DNA of 64,000 bases from Rs1 sp000416275 (GTDB lineage: Bacteria; Pseudomonadota; Gammaproteobacteria; Pseudomonadales; Balneatricaceae): contig OZ251574.1 in the NCBI GenBank assembly GCA_965243635.1, positions 2,294,001 through 2,358,000 of the forward strand, written 5' to 3'. The notes under the pieces are model-generated. The model searched no databases. It worked only from the letters and a program-made list of their open reading frames with translations, and had not been told where the DNA came from. Below, piece by piece: positions 55,291 to 63,712 of this stretch. Both the position numbers and the translations under genes were made by a program. Each line of letters starts with the position of its first letter. Positions within the stretch are counted from its first letter, which is position 1.

Positions 55291-55611
55291 GCACAGTATA
55301 AACGATCCTTTAAATGTTTTTAATCCTAGCCAGTCAGTTTTGGCGTTTTTATCACCTCTTAAAGTGATGAATCTATTACTTTTTCTCTATTTAAGGGTTA
55401 TTTAGCTCTGCCCACACTTGATCCTACTGAGCAATATTGCCAGCAGATAAGCGAGCTTTTTAACGGGTTAAAATCAGCTAATCCGTACCGAATAATTCGT
55501 AATACTCAACAGGAAAGCAAAAACGGCGAACACAGAGCGCAACTTGCTCTGCGCGCCTCGCAGGGTGTTATTTAAAGGCTTAAGTAGCATCTGCGCCAAG
55601 AGCGCAGCGTT
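55291..55611. other. Gap without recognised feature
   Basis: No plausible gene on either strand. A short inverted pair, AGAGCGCAAC and TTGCTCTGCGC, lies near 55535. Confidence 0.4.
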
Positions 55612-56577
55612 TTATTCAGCGGCGGGATCAAGCGAGCTAAGGTAAGCTGCGATATCAACGATATCGTGATCCGAAAGTTGCGCCACAACCGATTGCATCA
55701 AAGCTGATTGCGCCCCTTTTCGCGTCCCCCCTTTAAACCCATGTAATTGACGCACAGTGTAGGTCGCAAAATTCCCAGCCAGCGCGGGACCTATTGCCGA
55801 ACCTTTTAAACCGACACCGTGACAACTAGCGCATGCTATGGTTTTTCCGGCTCCGCTGCTCACCAGAGCTTTACCACGCTCTAAGCTGCCTACCGGTACA
55901 TAGCTTATAAATTTCGCCCAGGGATCGCGCTTACTTACTTTTTCCCGATTCTCCGCCACTTCTATGATTCGATTACCGAGCAGCTCAGTACTCCCTGAAT
56001 TAGCCACTAGTCGACGCATCCTAGTTTCATCAATAAAAGTACGGGGAACTCGCTCTGTTTCTTTGACTTTGATAAAGCGCTTGACTGTTAAGCTGGCAAA
56101 CCAGCGCGACACTGCCAATATCTCTTGTTCTGAGAGCTCCGCTGCCATGCGATTCATGTGACCTGAGTAATCAAGCCGCGCACCGCTGGCAAAAGCTTGC
56201 ATTTGCGAGTTTATATAAGTTGCTGTCAAGCCAGCCAGGGTCGCTGATTCTGGGTGGCCATGACCAGAGGTTAAATGGCAGGATGCACAGGCCCACACTT
56301 TAGGTTGCCTGCCACTGCTGACAATTTTTGGCATCAGTGTATGTTGCTCGGGAAACCAGTCTGGTGCGCTAAATTTATTGTCAATCTCTGCTTGGCTATA
56401 AGCTTGTTTGCTATTAGCTAAAGTTTGTTTGGCTAGATCTAAATTTTTCGGCTGTACATCACCTCTGGCGGGCGTTGACCAAGCCGGGGCTCCGATAATC
56501 GGATTATCTGCAAAGCTGCTGGCACTAAATAACACTATGGCGCCAATTGAGGTGAGTGTTTTAAGTTTAATTTTCAT
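55612..56577 (-). CDS. Periplasmic di-haem cytochrome c (c4-like)
   Basis: 321 aa. Sec signal peptide (GAIVLFSASSFADN). Two CxxCH haem sites: CASCHLTSGHGHPES near residue 96 and CASCHGVGLKGSAIGPALAGN near residue 246, each followed by a class I cytochrome pattern with a distal Met (SGHMNRMAAELSEQEILAVS; QSVVAQLSDHDIVDIAAYLS). The two-domain layout is that of cytochrome c4 or a dehydrogenase-linked electron carrier. No dehydrogenase is adjacent. ATG 56577. Confidence 0.9.
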   Translation of the reverse strand: MKIKLKTLTSIGAIVLFSASSFADNPIIGAPAWSTPARGDVQPKNLDLAKQTLANSKQAYSQAEIDNKFSAPDWFPEQHTLMPKIVSSGRQPKVWACASCHLTSGHGHPESATLAGLTATYINSQMQAFASGARLDYSGHMNRMAAELSEQEILAVSRWFASLTVKRFIKVKETERVPRTFIDETRMRRLVANSGSTELLGNRIIEVAENREKVSKRDPWAKFISYVPVGSLERGKALVSSGAGKTIACASCHGVGLKGSAIGPALAGNFATYTVRQLHGFKGGTRKGAQSALMQSVVAQLSDHDIVDIAAYLSSLDPAAE

Positions 56578-56669
56578 AATAACCTACTGTAGTACCTGAT
56601 ATCAGTGACTTTCCATCTAGAAACTGAGACCTACTGCGGATGCTCCACTAATTTGATCTGCTACTGATA

Positions 56670-56738
56670 CCTGAATCCGTAGCTTCAATGTGAATACAGA
56701 GCTGATGCTATGTGGTGCAGTGCAGCCTCTGATTTAGC
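56670..56738. repeat. Internally deleted copy of the ~160-bp element
   Basis: Left end CCTGAATCCGTAGCTTCAAT through AATACAGAG, then a jump to GCTATGTGGTGCAGTGCAGC and a right end CTGATTTAGC. About 90 bp of the middle is missing. The rest of 56578-57158 has no recognised gene; a 68-residue frame at 56777-56983 (minus) is unsupported. Confidence 0.7.
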
Positions 56739-57158
56739 TAAGTAGATGTAATGACCGAACGCTTACATCTAGCCCCCTACATCTCGAGCAATTGAGTCTT
56801 CCTCGCTTTCAGGATGAAAACTAGTGAGTGAGCGCCGTCCATTAGCAGCTCCCTCGCCAGATCGATACTATTGATACTACCGATCCGCACTGGAATGACT
56901 AATGCTTGCACGCACTCATGCAAAATAGCCAATTTTGTAGTATTCCAATCTAAGTAAATTGCCGATGCGTTCGCAGTGGGCACGCGGTGCGATATACACT
57001 GCGTTACGCTACTTAAACACTTGCTGCGCTATGTAGATTACTCAGGAATCAGCAGTTATAACTTCAAGTTGACTGAATTCAGTGTACTCAATAACAAGCT
57101 GAATAGAAACTGTACGAATTATTATGATAGCTTCTTATTTGATTCGCTTTGTTTTTAA

Positions 57159-58809
57159 CTCAAGTTTCGGGATTCAAATAAAACCAAAAATCAACACTAA
57201 GCATATGATATAAAACAAGTTGATGCCTCTTTGTGGTAAAATAATTGTTGTCTATACAAAATAAAATACCACAAGAGACATCAAATGAATTCTGCCACAA
57301 AGACGGGTGTTTTGCCATCACTCACTACTGATTTTCTCGAGCAATCTAACCTCAGTATCGACAATACTTTTAACTCTGCTTGGAAACACCTCGGCTTTAA
57401 TAGCCTGCTACTTCAAGCAAAATTTCATAAACGGTCTGGCGTGCCAGCGAGCGATATTGTGTATCTACTTATGCTGTGGGTTTGGCTAAAAACTCAATCG
57501 GTAGCTATGTTCTCTCGCGATGCATTATTGAGCTTTAGTGCAGCAAAAAAAGATGCCCTCTATGATCTACTCAATCGTGAAAATGTAGACTGGAGAAAGT
57601 TACAATTATTGACCGCAAAGAAAGTGCTTAAATCTAACTCTCATGGAGGTTTAAGCGCGTTTGTTATTGATGATTCTGTGAAAATCAGGCGTGGAAAAAA
57701 GATGCCTGGCGTTTCTAGTCACTTTGATCATTTAACCGGACGCTGCGTAATGGGTCAGCAAATCGTTACGTTAGGCATCGCTAATAATTCACAATTTGTT
57801 CCTGTTGATAATGAAATCTTCATCAGTAATGTGAGAGAGCAAATAGCCAATTCTACCTTTAAAGACCATCGCAGCATTGCTGCGAAACGTTATGCTAAAT
57901 CTCAGTCTCAAACCAAACCTGAAATGGTGTGTGACATGATAGCAAGGGCGATTCGCGCAGGCATAAATGCTGATTATTTTTTGGCTGATGCATGGTTTGC
58001 CACCAAGCGCATTTTAAAAATGACAGAGACTCATTCACTGATCGCTATTGTTCGAATGAAAAGAAATAACACTAAATACCGAATACGCATCAACGGCAAG
58101 ACGGAGATGCTATGTGCCAAGCAGTTATATCAACAGCACGTAAAGGGGAAATGGCAATCCCTGACTAAATTGCCTTACCAGAGCAAGTCTATTGTCGTTG
58201 AACTCAATCTAGCAGCGACGGATAAAGAGCACGATCAATGGATAAAAGTGAAGTTGTTATTTGTTCGATCTATGGATGAAACAAAGCAACAGGCAGGTAA
58301 GAATGATTGGGCGCTTTTTTTAACAACCGATAGTCAGATGTGTGACGAGAAGATACTTGAAGTGTACGCATTACGGTGGGGTATCGAGGTATATTTCAAA
58401 GAGGCCAAACAAAAACTTGGTTTTTTGAAAGAGCAAAGTCGTCATTACAGCGCCTATATAGCGTCGATCCATTTGACTGGGTTAAGGTTTTGTATCCTGC
58501 TATTTGTGCAGAATGAAGAAGGAGCAGCCAGTGTGAGTAAGGTGAGAAATAGCCTTGAAGAGAGCTTATGTAGTTTAAACTTTGCGAGCAAATTATGGGG
58601 ACTATTTAAGGCGTTAATTACAGGCGCTTTGAGTGATATTATCGGGCTAAGTGAAGAAGATAAACGTAAAATACTGGAAAGCATCGATCAAACAGTGGTC
58701 AATTTTTTTACACAAGTCATGCAAATGGATAATTTTACTCTACGGCAAGAAGGCCTAGAGTAACGGGAGGAGTTCATTTTAGCTAATGAAATGAACTCCG
58801 AAACTTGAG
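57159..58809 (+). mobile_element. IS4-type insertion sequence, copy 2 (1651 bp)
   Basis: Same ends (CTCAAGTTTCGG / CCGAAACTTGAG) and length as copy 1, in opposite orientation. Left flank TTTTTAA is the complement of copy 1's TTAAAAA; right flank ATATAA is the complement of copy 1's TTATAT. Confidence 0.93.
57285..58763 (+). CDS. IS4-type DDE transposase, copy 2
   Basis: 492 aa, intact and nearly identical to the frame at 42799-44277, with Ile in NVREQIANS in place of Thr. The YREK signature YALRWGIEVYFKEAKQKLG and both Asp motifs are present. Likely active. Confidence 0.93.
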   Translation: MNSATKTGVLPSLTTDFLEQSNLSIDNTFNSAWKHLGFNSLLLQAKFHKRSGVPASDIVYLLMLWVWLKTQSVAMFSRDALLSFSAAKKDALYDLLNRENVDWRKLQLLTAKKVLKSNSHGGLSAFVIDDSVKIRRGKKMPGVSSHFDHLTGRCVMGQQIVTLGIANNSQFVPVDNEIFISNVREQIANSTFKDHRSIAAKRYAKSQSQTKPEMVCDMIARAIRAGINADYFLADAWFATKRILKMTETHSLIAIVRMKRNNTKYRIRINGKTEMLCAKQLYQQHVKGKWQSLTKLPYQSKSIVVELNLAATDKEHDQWIKVKLLFVRSMDETKQQAGKNDWALFLTTDSQMCDEKILEVYALRWGIEVYFKEAKQKLGFLKEQSRHYSAYIASIHLTGLRFCILLFVQNEEGAASVSKVRNSLEESLCSLNFASKLWGLFKALITGALSDIIGLSEEDKRKILESIDQTVVNFFTQVMQMDNFTLRQEGLE

Positions 58810-58837
58810 ATATAAATATAGATATTTTTGATTTCAT
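58810..58837 (-). pseudogene. Displaced 5' end of the C39 peptidase gene
   Basis: ATG 58837 on the minus strand starts nine codons (MKSKISIFI) plus one base, then meets the IS4-type element. Joined to position 44410 (after one TTATAT copy) it continues in frame as CVLMIMPQASVAKG, completing a Sec signal peptide. It begins 2 bp after the stop of the beta-barrel gene (58840), so the two were one operon. Confidence 0.88.
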
Positions 58838-58839
58838 GC

Positions 58840-60081
58840 CTACATACTTCTACTAAGACGAAAAGATAAACTAGGAGTGCCAGCTTCATTATTGATAGGA
58901 AATGATACTTGAGAAGAAGTAGACCAATCATCTAAGTTATATGATGCAGAAAACGAAAGGTCTATTGGCGTAGAATGGCTCCCTTGAATGGTTGCTCCAT
59001 CGAGCTTCATATTTTTATTATAAGCAAAAGAAATTTTTCCTCCTAATGAAAGGTCGTTATTTAGTGCAAATCCGACACCTACATATGAAGATATGACATC
59101 GCCTGGAGCTACCTTAAATCCATCAATCTCTTCTTTAAATGAATGCTGGTACTTTATACCTCCAAACAAGATAGCTGGATCGGTAGTTCTAACGAATGAC
59201 AAGCCAATACCTGCTCCCCAATGTCCACTTCCATTATTAAGAGGGTCTAGCCATGTTTCTGTAATTTTGTTATATCTTTTTTTCCCGGTAGGCGCTGATA
59301 TATCAAAAGTTAAACTAAGTGCAGGGGTCGTACTCGACTCTTCTTGTATTTGAGTTTGAATACCTAATGAAATATCACCCAAGCGAGCCTCATCCGAACT
59401 TCTTACGAAGCTATTAGTTGAAACTTGCTCAATGCTTGTTTTGGTAAAAGGAATGCTTATTGAACCTTCAACTCCGTCCATCAGCCCTGCACGTAAAGTA
59501 ACATCTATCTCAGCTTTACGGGCTGAATATGAGGAACGCTGAAAATAACCTACTGTCTGTAAACTATTATTAGTCCTAGAGTGGTTATATGCGAATCCCA
59601 AGCTTATTTCTTTCTCACCCTTAGCTAATAAAATCGTGGATCCTGTTAAAAAATCTAATGGTGGAGTCTTATCCTTACTCTCCCCATAACTTGTATCTAA
59701 GCTTTCTGTTTTTTCTTTATTTACTGGAAAGTCACGAATTAGACTAATAACGTCACTTATCTTAATTGGAATAATCCCCAAAGATCTAGATGTTAAAACA
59801 ATCTCATCTCTGTTATTTGCTATCAGTCGCCCTTTCGCCCTATCTCCATTAGTAAAATTTACTGTATATTCCAAGTCTGTTGTTACATAAATTATATTAT
59901 CAATTGGGAGTCTGGTTATTGGACCGTAAGTAGTTTTGAAAATAGCTAGGCCGTCAGCGTAGGAAATTATTTTTCCCGAGAGCACATCTCCATTGTTCAA
60001 TTTAACAACATCAGCATATATATTTATCGAAGTAAATAAACATACAAATAAAGCCCCAGTTTTTAATAAACTAATATTCAT
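58840..60081 (-). CDS. Outer-membrane beta-barrel protein of the C39 operon
   Basis: 413 aa, family not recognised. Sec signal peptide of about 23 residues (FVCLFTSINIYADVVKLNNG). Residues ~25-120 contain two SH3-like repeats (VVKLNNGDVLSGKIISY; YTVNFTNGDRAKGRLIA). From ~145 to the end it has alternating amphipathic strands (EISLGFAYNHSRTNNS, AEIDVTLRAGLMDGVEGSIS, PSLSFRLSRSM) and ends in an aromatic-poor but strand-like C-terminus, as in phenol-pathway (MetA-like) outer-membrane barrels. The next gene (C39 peptidase) starts 2 bp after its stop. It may be the outer-membrane channel or anchor for the system; this is inference. Confidence 0.78.
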   Translation of the reverse strand: MNISLLKTGALFVCLFTSINIYADVVKLNNGDVLSGKIISYADGLAIFKTTYGPITRLPIDNIIYVTTDLEYTVNFTNGDRAKGRLIANNRDEIVLTSRSLGIIPIKISDVISLIRDFPVNKEKTESLDTSYGESKDKTPPLDFLTGSTILLAKGEKEISLGFAYNHSRTNNSLQTVGYFQRSSYSARKAEIDVTLRAGLMDGVEGSISIPFTKTSIEQVSTNSFVRSSDEARLGDISLGIQTQIQEESSTTPALSLTFDISAPTGKKRYNKITETWLDPLNNGSGHWGAGIGLSFVRTTDPAILFGGIKYQHSFKEEIDGFKVAPGDVISSYVGVGFALNNDLSLGGKISFAYNKNMKLDGATIQGSHSTPIDLSFSASYNLDDWSTSSQVSFPINNEAGTPSLSFRLSRSM

Positions 60082-60082
60082 T

Positions 60083-60319
60083 CTAAATTGTTACCTTAAT
60101 ATTTTTAACATTAGAGCGGTAAAAAACATAATGCTGAATAATCTGTCTCAGTGTTACTTCCCGCAAATGGAGGCATGTTTTCCCTATTAATCCCCAGAAC
60201 TCCAGTAATAATTTAGAAAATAAAACTGGAGTTGATATTTGGTTACCAGCTAAAAGAAGAAACTGGTCGATTCCACGTAACTTCTCAATAACTCGGGGCG
60301 GAACGTCAATATAGATCAT
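60083..60319 (-). CDS. Small ORF coupled to the beta-barrel gene
   Basis: 78 aa, not recognised. ATG 60319 has GAGAAA just upstream and its TAG lies 1 bp before the next ATG, a spacing typical of translational coupling. It has no signal peptide; the middle (FLLLAGNQISTPVLFSKLLL) is mildly hydrophobic. It may be a real small gene, or the tail of one cut by the neighbouring IS66-type insertion. The gap 60320-60553 shows no other feature. Confidence 0.4.
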   Translation of the reverse strand: MIYIDVPPRVIEKLRGIDQFLLLAGNQISTPVLFSKLLLEFWGLIGKTCLHLREVTLRQIIQHYVFYRSNVKNIKVTI

Positions 60320-60553
60320 TTTCTCTTGACAGGGTTTTAGTCCAAAAGTCGTTAAAATTAAAGACTACTTCCCTTCTTCTTTAAAGTAGCAGCACCTCGT
60401 TATACCAGTCCATGTGAGTGGTTTATTTATCTTATACACTCGCGGGTTGCGACTAACTATTTAAATACCTCATACCTCTTCACAGAAGCAAAAAAATCAC
60501 CTAAAAAAGCCATGGTAAGATAACCTTATCATTCGCTGCTATGACTTAAACCT

Positions 60554-62170
60554 TTGAAAAAATTCCCTACTTTACCTGATATTCCAGAAAGTGAACAAAC
60601 TCCGGTAGTCAAAAGCTTACTACTGATAGTAGAGCAATGCTTTCAAAGTATTCAGCAGCAAGCCGAAGAGATCGAGCTGCTCAAAGATGAAGTGCGCGTA
60701 CTAAAAAAGCAGAAAAAACGGCCCACTTTCAAACCAAGTAACTTGGACAAAGAAACAGATAAATCGACGGGCGATGATTCAGTATCGACAGAAAACAAAA
60801 AGCGGCCAGGCTCAAAGAAACGCTCTAAAAATGCGAATCTAACTATCCATGACGATCAAGTGGTTCAACCGCAAGACGGTATCCCTCCAGGAGCTCGCTT
60901 TAAAGGATACCGGGATTTTATTGTTCAGGAGTTGGTCATTGGCACAAAAAACACCCGTTATCGTCTCGCCCGTTATGTCACACCAGACGGCCAAACCCTC
61001 ACCGCTAAATTACCTAAAGAATTGAACGGGCTGCATTACGGTCCTTATTTACTCAGCTATGTCCTTTATCAACACCATCACTGTCATGTCACCCAACCTC
61101 TATTGCTAGAGCAACTGCGAGAATGGGGGATTGATATCTCCGCCGGTGAAATCAATCGCCTTTTATCCGAGGGAAAATCTCAATTTCATCAGGAAAAGAA
61201 CGACATTTTAAAAGCGGGTTTAGCTTTGTCCGATTATGTCACTGTTGACGATTCAGGTGCTCGCCATAAAGGGGTCAACGGTTATGTCACTCAAATAGGC
61301 AACGAGTATTTTGCTTGGTTTGAATCGACAGGTTCTAAGAGTAGGGTTAATTTTTTGGAATTGCTCTGTGCGGGGGATAAAAGTTATCGTATTAATCATC
61401 ACGCTGAGTCTTACTGGGTAGATCAAAAATTACCGCATGTCCCACTAAAGCTTCTCTTAGAGAGTGGCTTGTCGCATTTTGCTAATGCCCTGCGTTGGGA
61501 GGAGCATCTTGATGAGCAGGGAATCAACTCGGCGCGCCACCGTCGTATTGCGACGGAAGGTGCTTTACTTGGTAATGTGCAGCATCAAAACCGGTGCCAG
61601 AACTTAGTCATACTCAGTGACGGGGCGGGTCAGTTCAATATTCTACAGCACGCATTGTGCTGGATTCATACTGAGCGTTTGGTACACACAATGCTGCCGT
61701 TAAACGAATGGCACCGAGAGGATATAGCGAAAGTACGCGGTGAAATTTGGGATTTATATCGAGGCCTAAAAACGTATAAAGTCCAGCCAGGTTCCGATCA
61801 GAAAGCCGCGCTGGAGACTTTTTTTGACGAGATTTTTACGCAGCGAACACGTTATGAGTCTTTAAACCAATTGCTCAAGCGGATCTACAAAAACAAAGCG
61901 AAATTACTGCGAGTATTAGCACGTCCTGAAATTCCCTTACATACCAATGGTAGTGAAACAGATATCAGGGATTTCGTAAAAAAGAGAAAGATCAGTGGAG
62001 GTACTCGCAGTGATGTTGGAAGAGAGTGCCGGGATACATTTGCCAGTCTAAAAAAGACTTGTCGAAAGCTTGGCGTGTCATTTTGGGACTATATATTGGA
62101 TAGAAATTCTGGGATTGGGGATATCCCCCCATTGGCAGAATTAATTCGTCGAGAAGTAGCCGCTGACTAG
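60554..62170 (+). CDS. IS66-family transposase (single-gene type)
   Basis: 538 aa. The N-terminal coiled coil (QQQAEEIELLKDEVRVLKKQ) and basic linker are usual in IS66 TnpC. The central part has DYVTVDDSGARHKGVNGYVT and the end LHTNGSETDIRDFVKKRKIS with SDVGRECRDTFASLKKTCRK, the IS66 C-terminal region. The start is TTG 60554. No tnpA/tnpB helper genes are present. The IS ends were not found. It lies between the small ORF and the 169-aa secreted protein gene, opposite in direction, so it split the passenger operon. Confidence 0.85.
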   Translation: MKKFPTLPDIPESEQTPVVKSLLLIVEQCFQSIQQQAEEIELLKDEVRVLKKQKKRPTFKPSNLDKETDKSTGDDSVSTENKKRPGSKKRSKNANLTIHDDQVVQPQDGIPPGARFKGYRDFIVQELVIGTKNTRYRLARYVTPDGQTLTAKLPKELNGLHYGPYLLSYVLYQHHHCHVTQPLLLEQLREWGIDISAGEINRLLSEGKSQFHQEKNDILKAGLALSDYVTVDDSGARHKGVNGYVTQIGNEYFAWFESTGSKSRVNFLELLCAGDKSYRINHHAESYWVDQKLPHVPLKLLLESGLSHFANALRWEEHLDEQGINSARHRRIATEGALLGNVQHQNRCQNLVILSDGAGQFNILQHALCWIHTERLVHTMLPLNEWHREDIAKVRGEIWDLYRGLKTYKVQPGSDQKAALETFFDEIFTQRTRYESLNQLLKRIYKNKAKLLRVLARPEIPLHTNGSETDIRDFVKKRKISGGTRSDVGRECRDTFASLKKTCRKLGVSFWDYILDRNSGIGDIPPLAELIRREVAAD

Positions 62171-62188
62171 GGCTTTAATTGGCGTAAG

Positions 62189-62698
62189 CTATAGTAGATT
62201 GCCCCGTGTTATTGAGAAGTTACGATTCCACAGGGTGTCCCTTACAGAGGTTGCTGATAAAATATTAGTACCAGGATGGAATATTTGGTAATGATAATCA
62301 ACATGTTGACTATTTGCTAAATTAAAACTACCTGGATTACTAATAGCATCAGCATACCAATCATCGCCTACTGCTTGATATGTATTTCCAAAAATATTAA
62401 CTGCCCAAGGACCGTGTGAATAACTAGTGCTAACTAAATCATATGATTGATAGTCTTGATCATTTCCAAATCCAGAATAGGTCAAGTAATATTTTTTATT
62501 ACCGGTAAGCTGACTTGGTGCAGTGTTTTGTAAAACCTGCATCGCTGCCCCACGTGTTTCGCTAAGAATATTATCAGTTAATATTTCAGCTTTAACACCT
62601 TGCTGTGTTAAAGCTGATAATATATTGCTCTCCGCAAAAGTGAATGATGATGCAGTTAGGGTGAACGCTGCTGCCAGAGTTACTAATGATTTATTCAT
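62189..62698 (-). CDS. Sec-exported 169-aa protein with a leader-like motif, candidate C39 substrate
   Basis: Not recognised by family. A Sec signal peptide ends near SSFTFA (about residue 22). Residues ~25-50 (NILSALTQQGVKAEILTDNI, then LSETRGAA) resemble a double-glycine type leader, with hydrophobic residues at spaced positions before a small-residue pair after Arg49. The following ~115 residues are aromatic and polar (YYLTYSGFGNDQDYQSYDLV; HVDYHYQIFHPGTN). ATG 62698. It would be the first gene of the passenger operon that ends with the C39 peptidase and the 185-aa gene. Cleavage by that peptidase is inference; a plain secreted protein is the alternative. The IS66-type element begins just past its stop and might have trimmed the C-terminus. 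Confidence 0.65.
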   Translation of the reverse strand: MNKSLVTLAAAFTLTASSFTFAESNILSALTQQGVKAEILTDNILSETRGAAMQVLQNTAPSQLTGNKKYYLTYSGFGNDQDYQSYDLVSTSYSHGPWAVNIFGNTYQAVGDDWYADAISNPGSFNLANSQHVDYHYQIFHPGTNILSATSVRDTLWNRNFSITRGNLL

Positions 62699-63303
62699 TT
62701 TAAATCTCCATTATTTATATAACAATTACACAAAATCAAAAGGATTTTATAAATCGAGTTTAGCGAACAAATTACCCTTCTAATTAATTGATATTTATTA
62801 ATTTGTACGCGATATGAAGAGTAGATTTAAAAACAGGAAAAAATAATAGGAAAAATACCTATTACCCATCTAATATAGAGCATAAGGCATTGTTTTACTG
62901 AGCTTTATTAACCAGCAATAAATAGGCATACAAACCCGTCTGAACTATAGCACGCATATGAAATCGAGTTAATATGACGAAAAATTAAGTAAAATTTACT
63001 GATATATATTTTTGTCAAAACCTACTAGAGATTCCAAGTCCAACGGTACGAAAACGTACGCTAAGACTTGCCGTTAGATATACTTTGATTAGTTAACGGT
63101 TTCAGTTACAAATTTTTGCTCACTAAATAGTAATTTAGCCCGTAAATAAAAGCACCTCAAATGAGAACGATAGAACCTAGCGTGCATTTTCGTACTGTTG
63201 GGTTTCAAGTTCCATAACCTAAAATCCTATTAGCAATTTCGAGAGGGCACAAAACTCCAAAAGCACTTATGCTCTGAAGGCCTTTAGTAACGAGCCTTAC
63301 AGG
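62699..63303. other. Non-coding right arm of the Tn3-family transposon
   Basis: No gene seen. It should hold the promoter for the 169-aa gene (AT-rich region 62700-62830) and contains the inverted pair described at 63040-63202. Confidence 0.4.
63040..63202. repeat. Widely spaced inverted repeat inside the transposon
   Basis: CCAACGGTACGAAAACGTAC+GCTA (63040-63063) is matched in reverse by TAGCGTGCATTTTCGTACTG+TTGGG (63178-63202), with a few mismatches, 114 bp apart. It could be another small mobile element or the ends of a lost IS. Confidence 0.55.
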
Positions 63304-63342
63304 CGGGCTTTGGACTTTTCGATGAAATGGGCGCAAAACCCC
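63304..63342. repeat. Tn3 terminal inverted repeat, passenger end
   Basis: Ends GGGCGCAAAACCCC at 63342; the outer 31 bp are identical to the repeat ending at 49829. Followed by TTATA, the 5-bp target duplication expected for Tn3-family transposition. Confidence 0.88.
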
Positions 63343-63483
63343 TTATAGCGGTTAGAAAAAGCTCCACTGGATATACGGGTTTTATGCATAGAGGCATATG
63401 AGCTTGCAGTTGAAATTTTTCAAAACCACTGTAGAAATAATATATTACATTCTGTATTTACTTTGAAGTCACGGACTCAGGTA
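63343..63483. repeat. Second half of the ~210-bp element interrupted by the Tn3 transposon
   Basis: It runs from TTATAGCGGTTAGAAAAAGC to TGAAGTCACGGACTCAGG. Joined with the reverse complement of 49830-49873 at TTATA it rebuilds one complete long-form element. Confidence 0.85.
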
Positions 63484-63527
63484 TCGTGGTGGTCAGTAAT
63501 ATCATTGGCAAATACTTTTTGAGTATG

Positions 63528-63688
63528 ACCTGAATCAGTGGCTTCACTGCACCACATAGCGCAAACTCTTGATTCTACAGCGGTTAGAAAAATACCCGCT
63601 GAACCTATGGGTGCAGCTAAGATTTTTCAATTCCACCGTAAAACCAATATCTTACACTCTGTATTCACTTTGAAGTCACGGATTCAGG
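63528..63688. repeat. Short-form (161-bp) inverted-repeat element
   Basis: It starts CCTGAATCAGTGGCTTCA and ends TGAAGTCACGGATTCAGG. It ends 24 bp before the start of the solute-binding protein gene at 63713, so the element could contribute its promoter. Confidence 0.92.
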
Positions 63689-63712
63689 TATGAGTTAAGC
63701 TAAGGGGCAAGA

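Noticed and set aside
56777..56983. 68-codon minus-strand frame before IS4 copy 2
   Set aside because: No family, start signal or coupling supports it; kept only as a note in the gap.
42753..58809. Composite transposon formed by the two inverted IS4-type copies
   Set aside because: The outer flanks (TTAAAAA, ATATAAA) do not match, whereas the swapped flanks do. The pair reflects an inversion, not a composite insertion.
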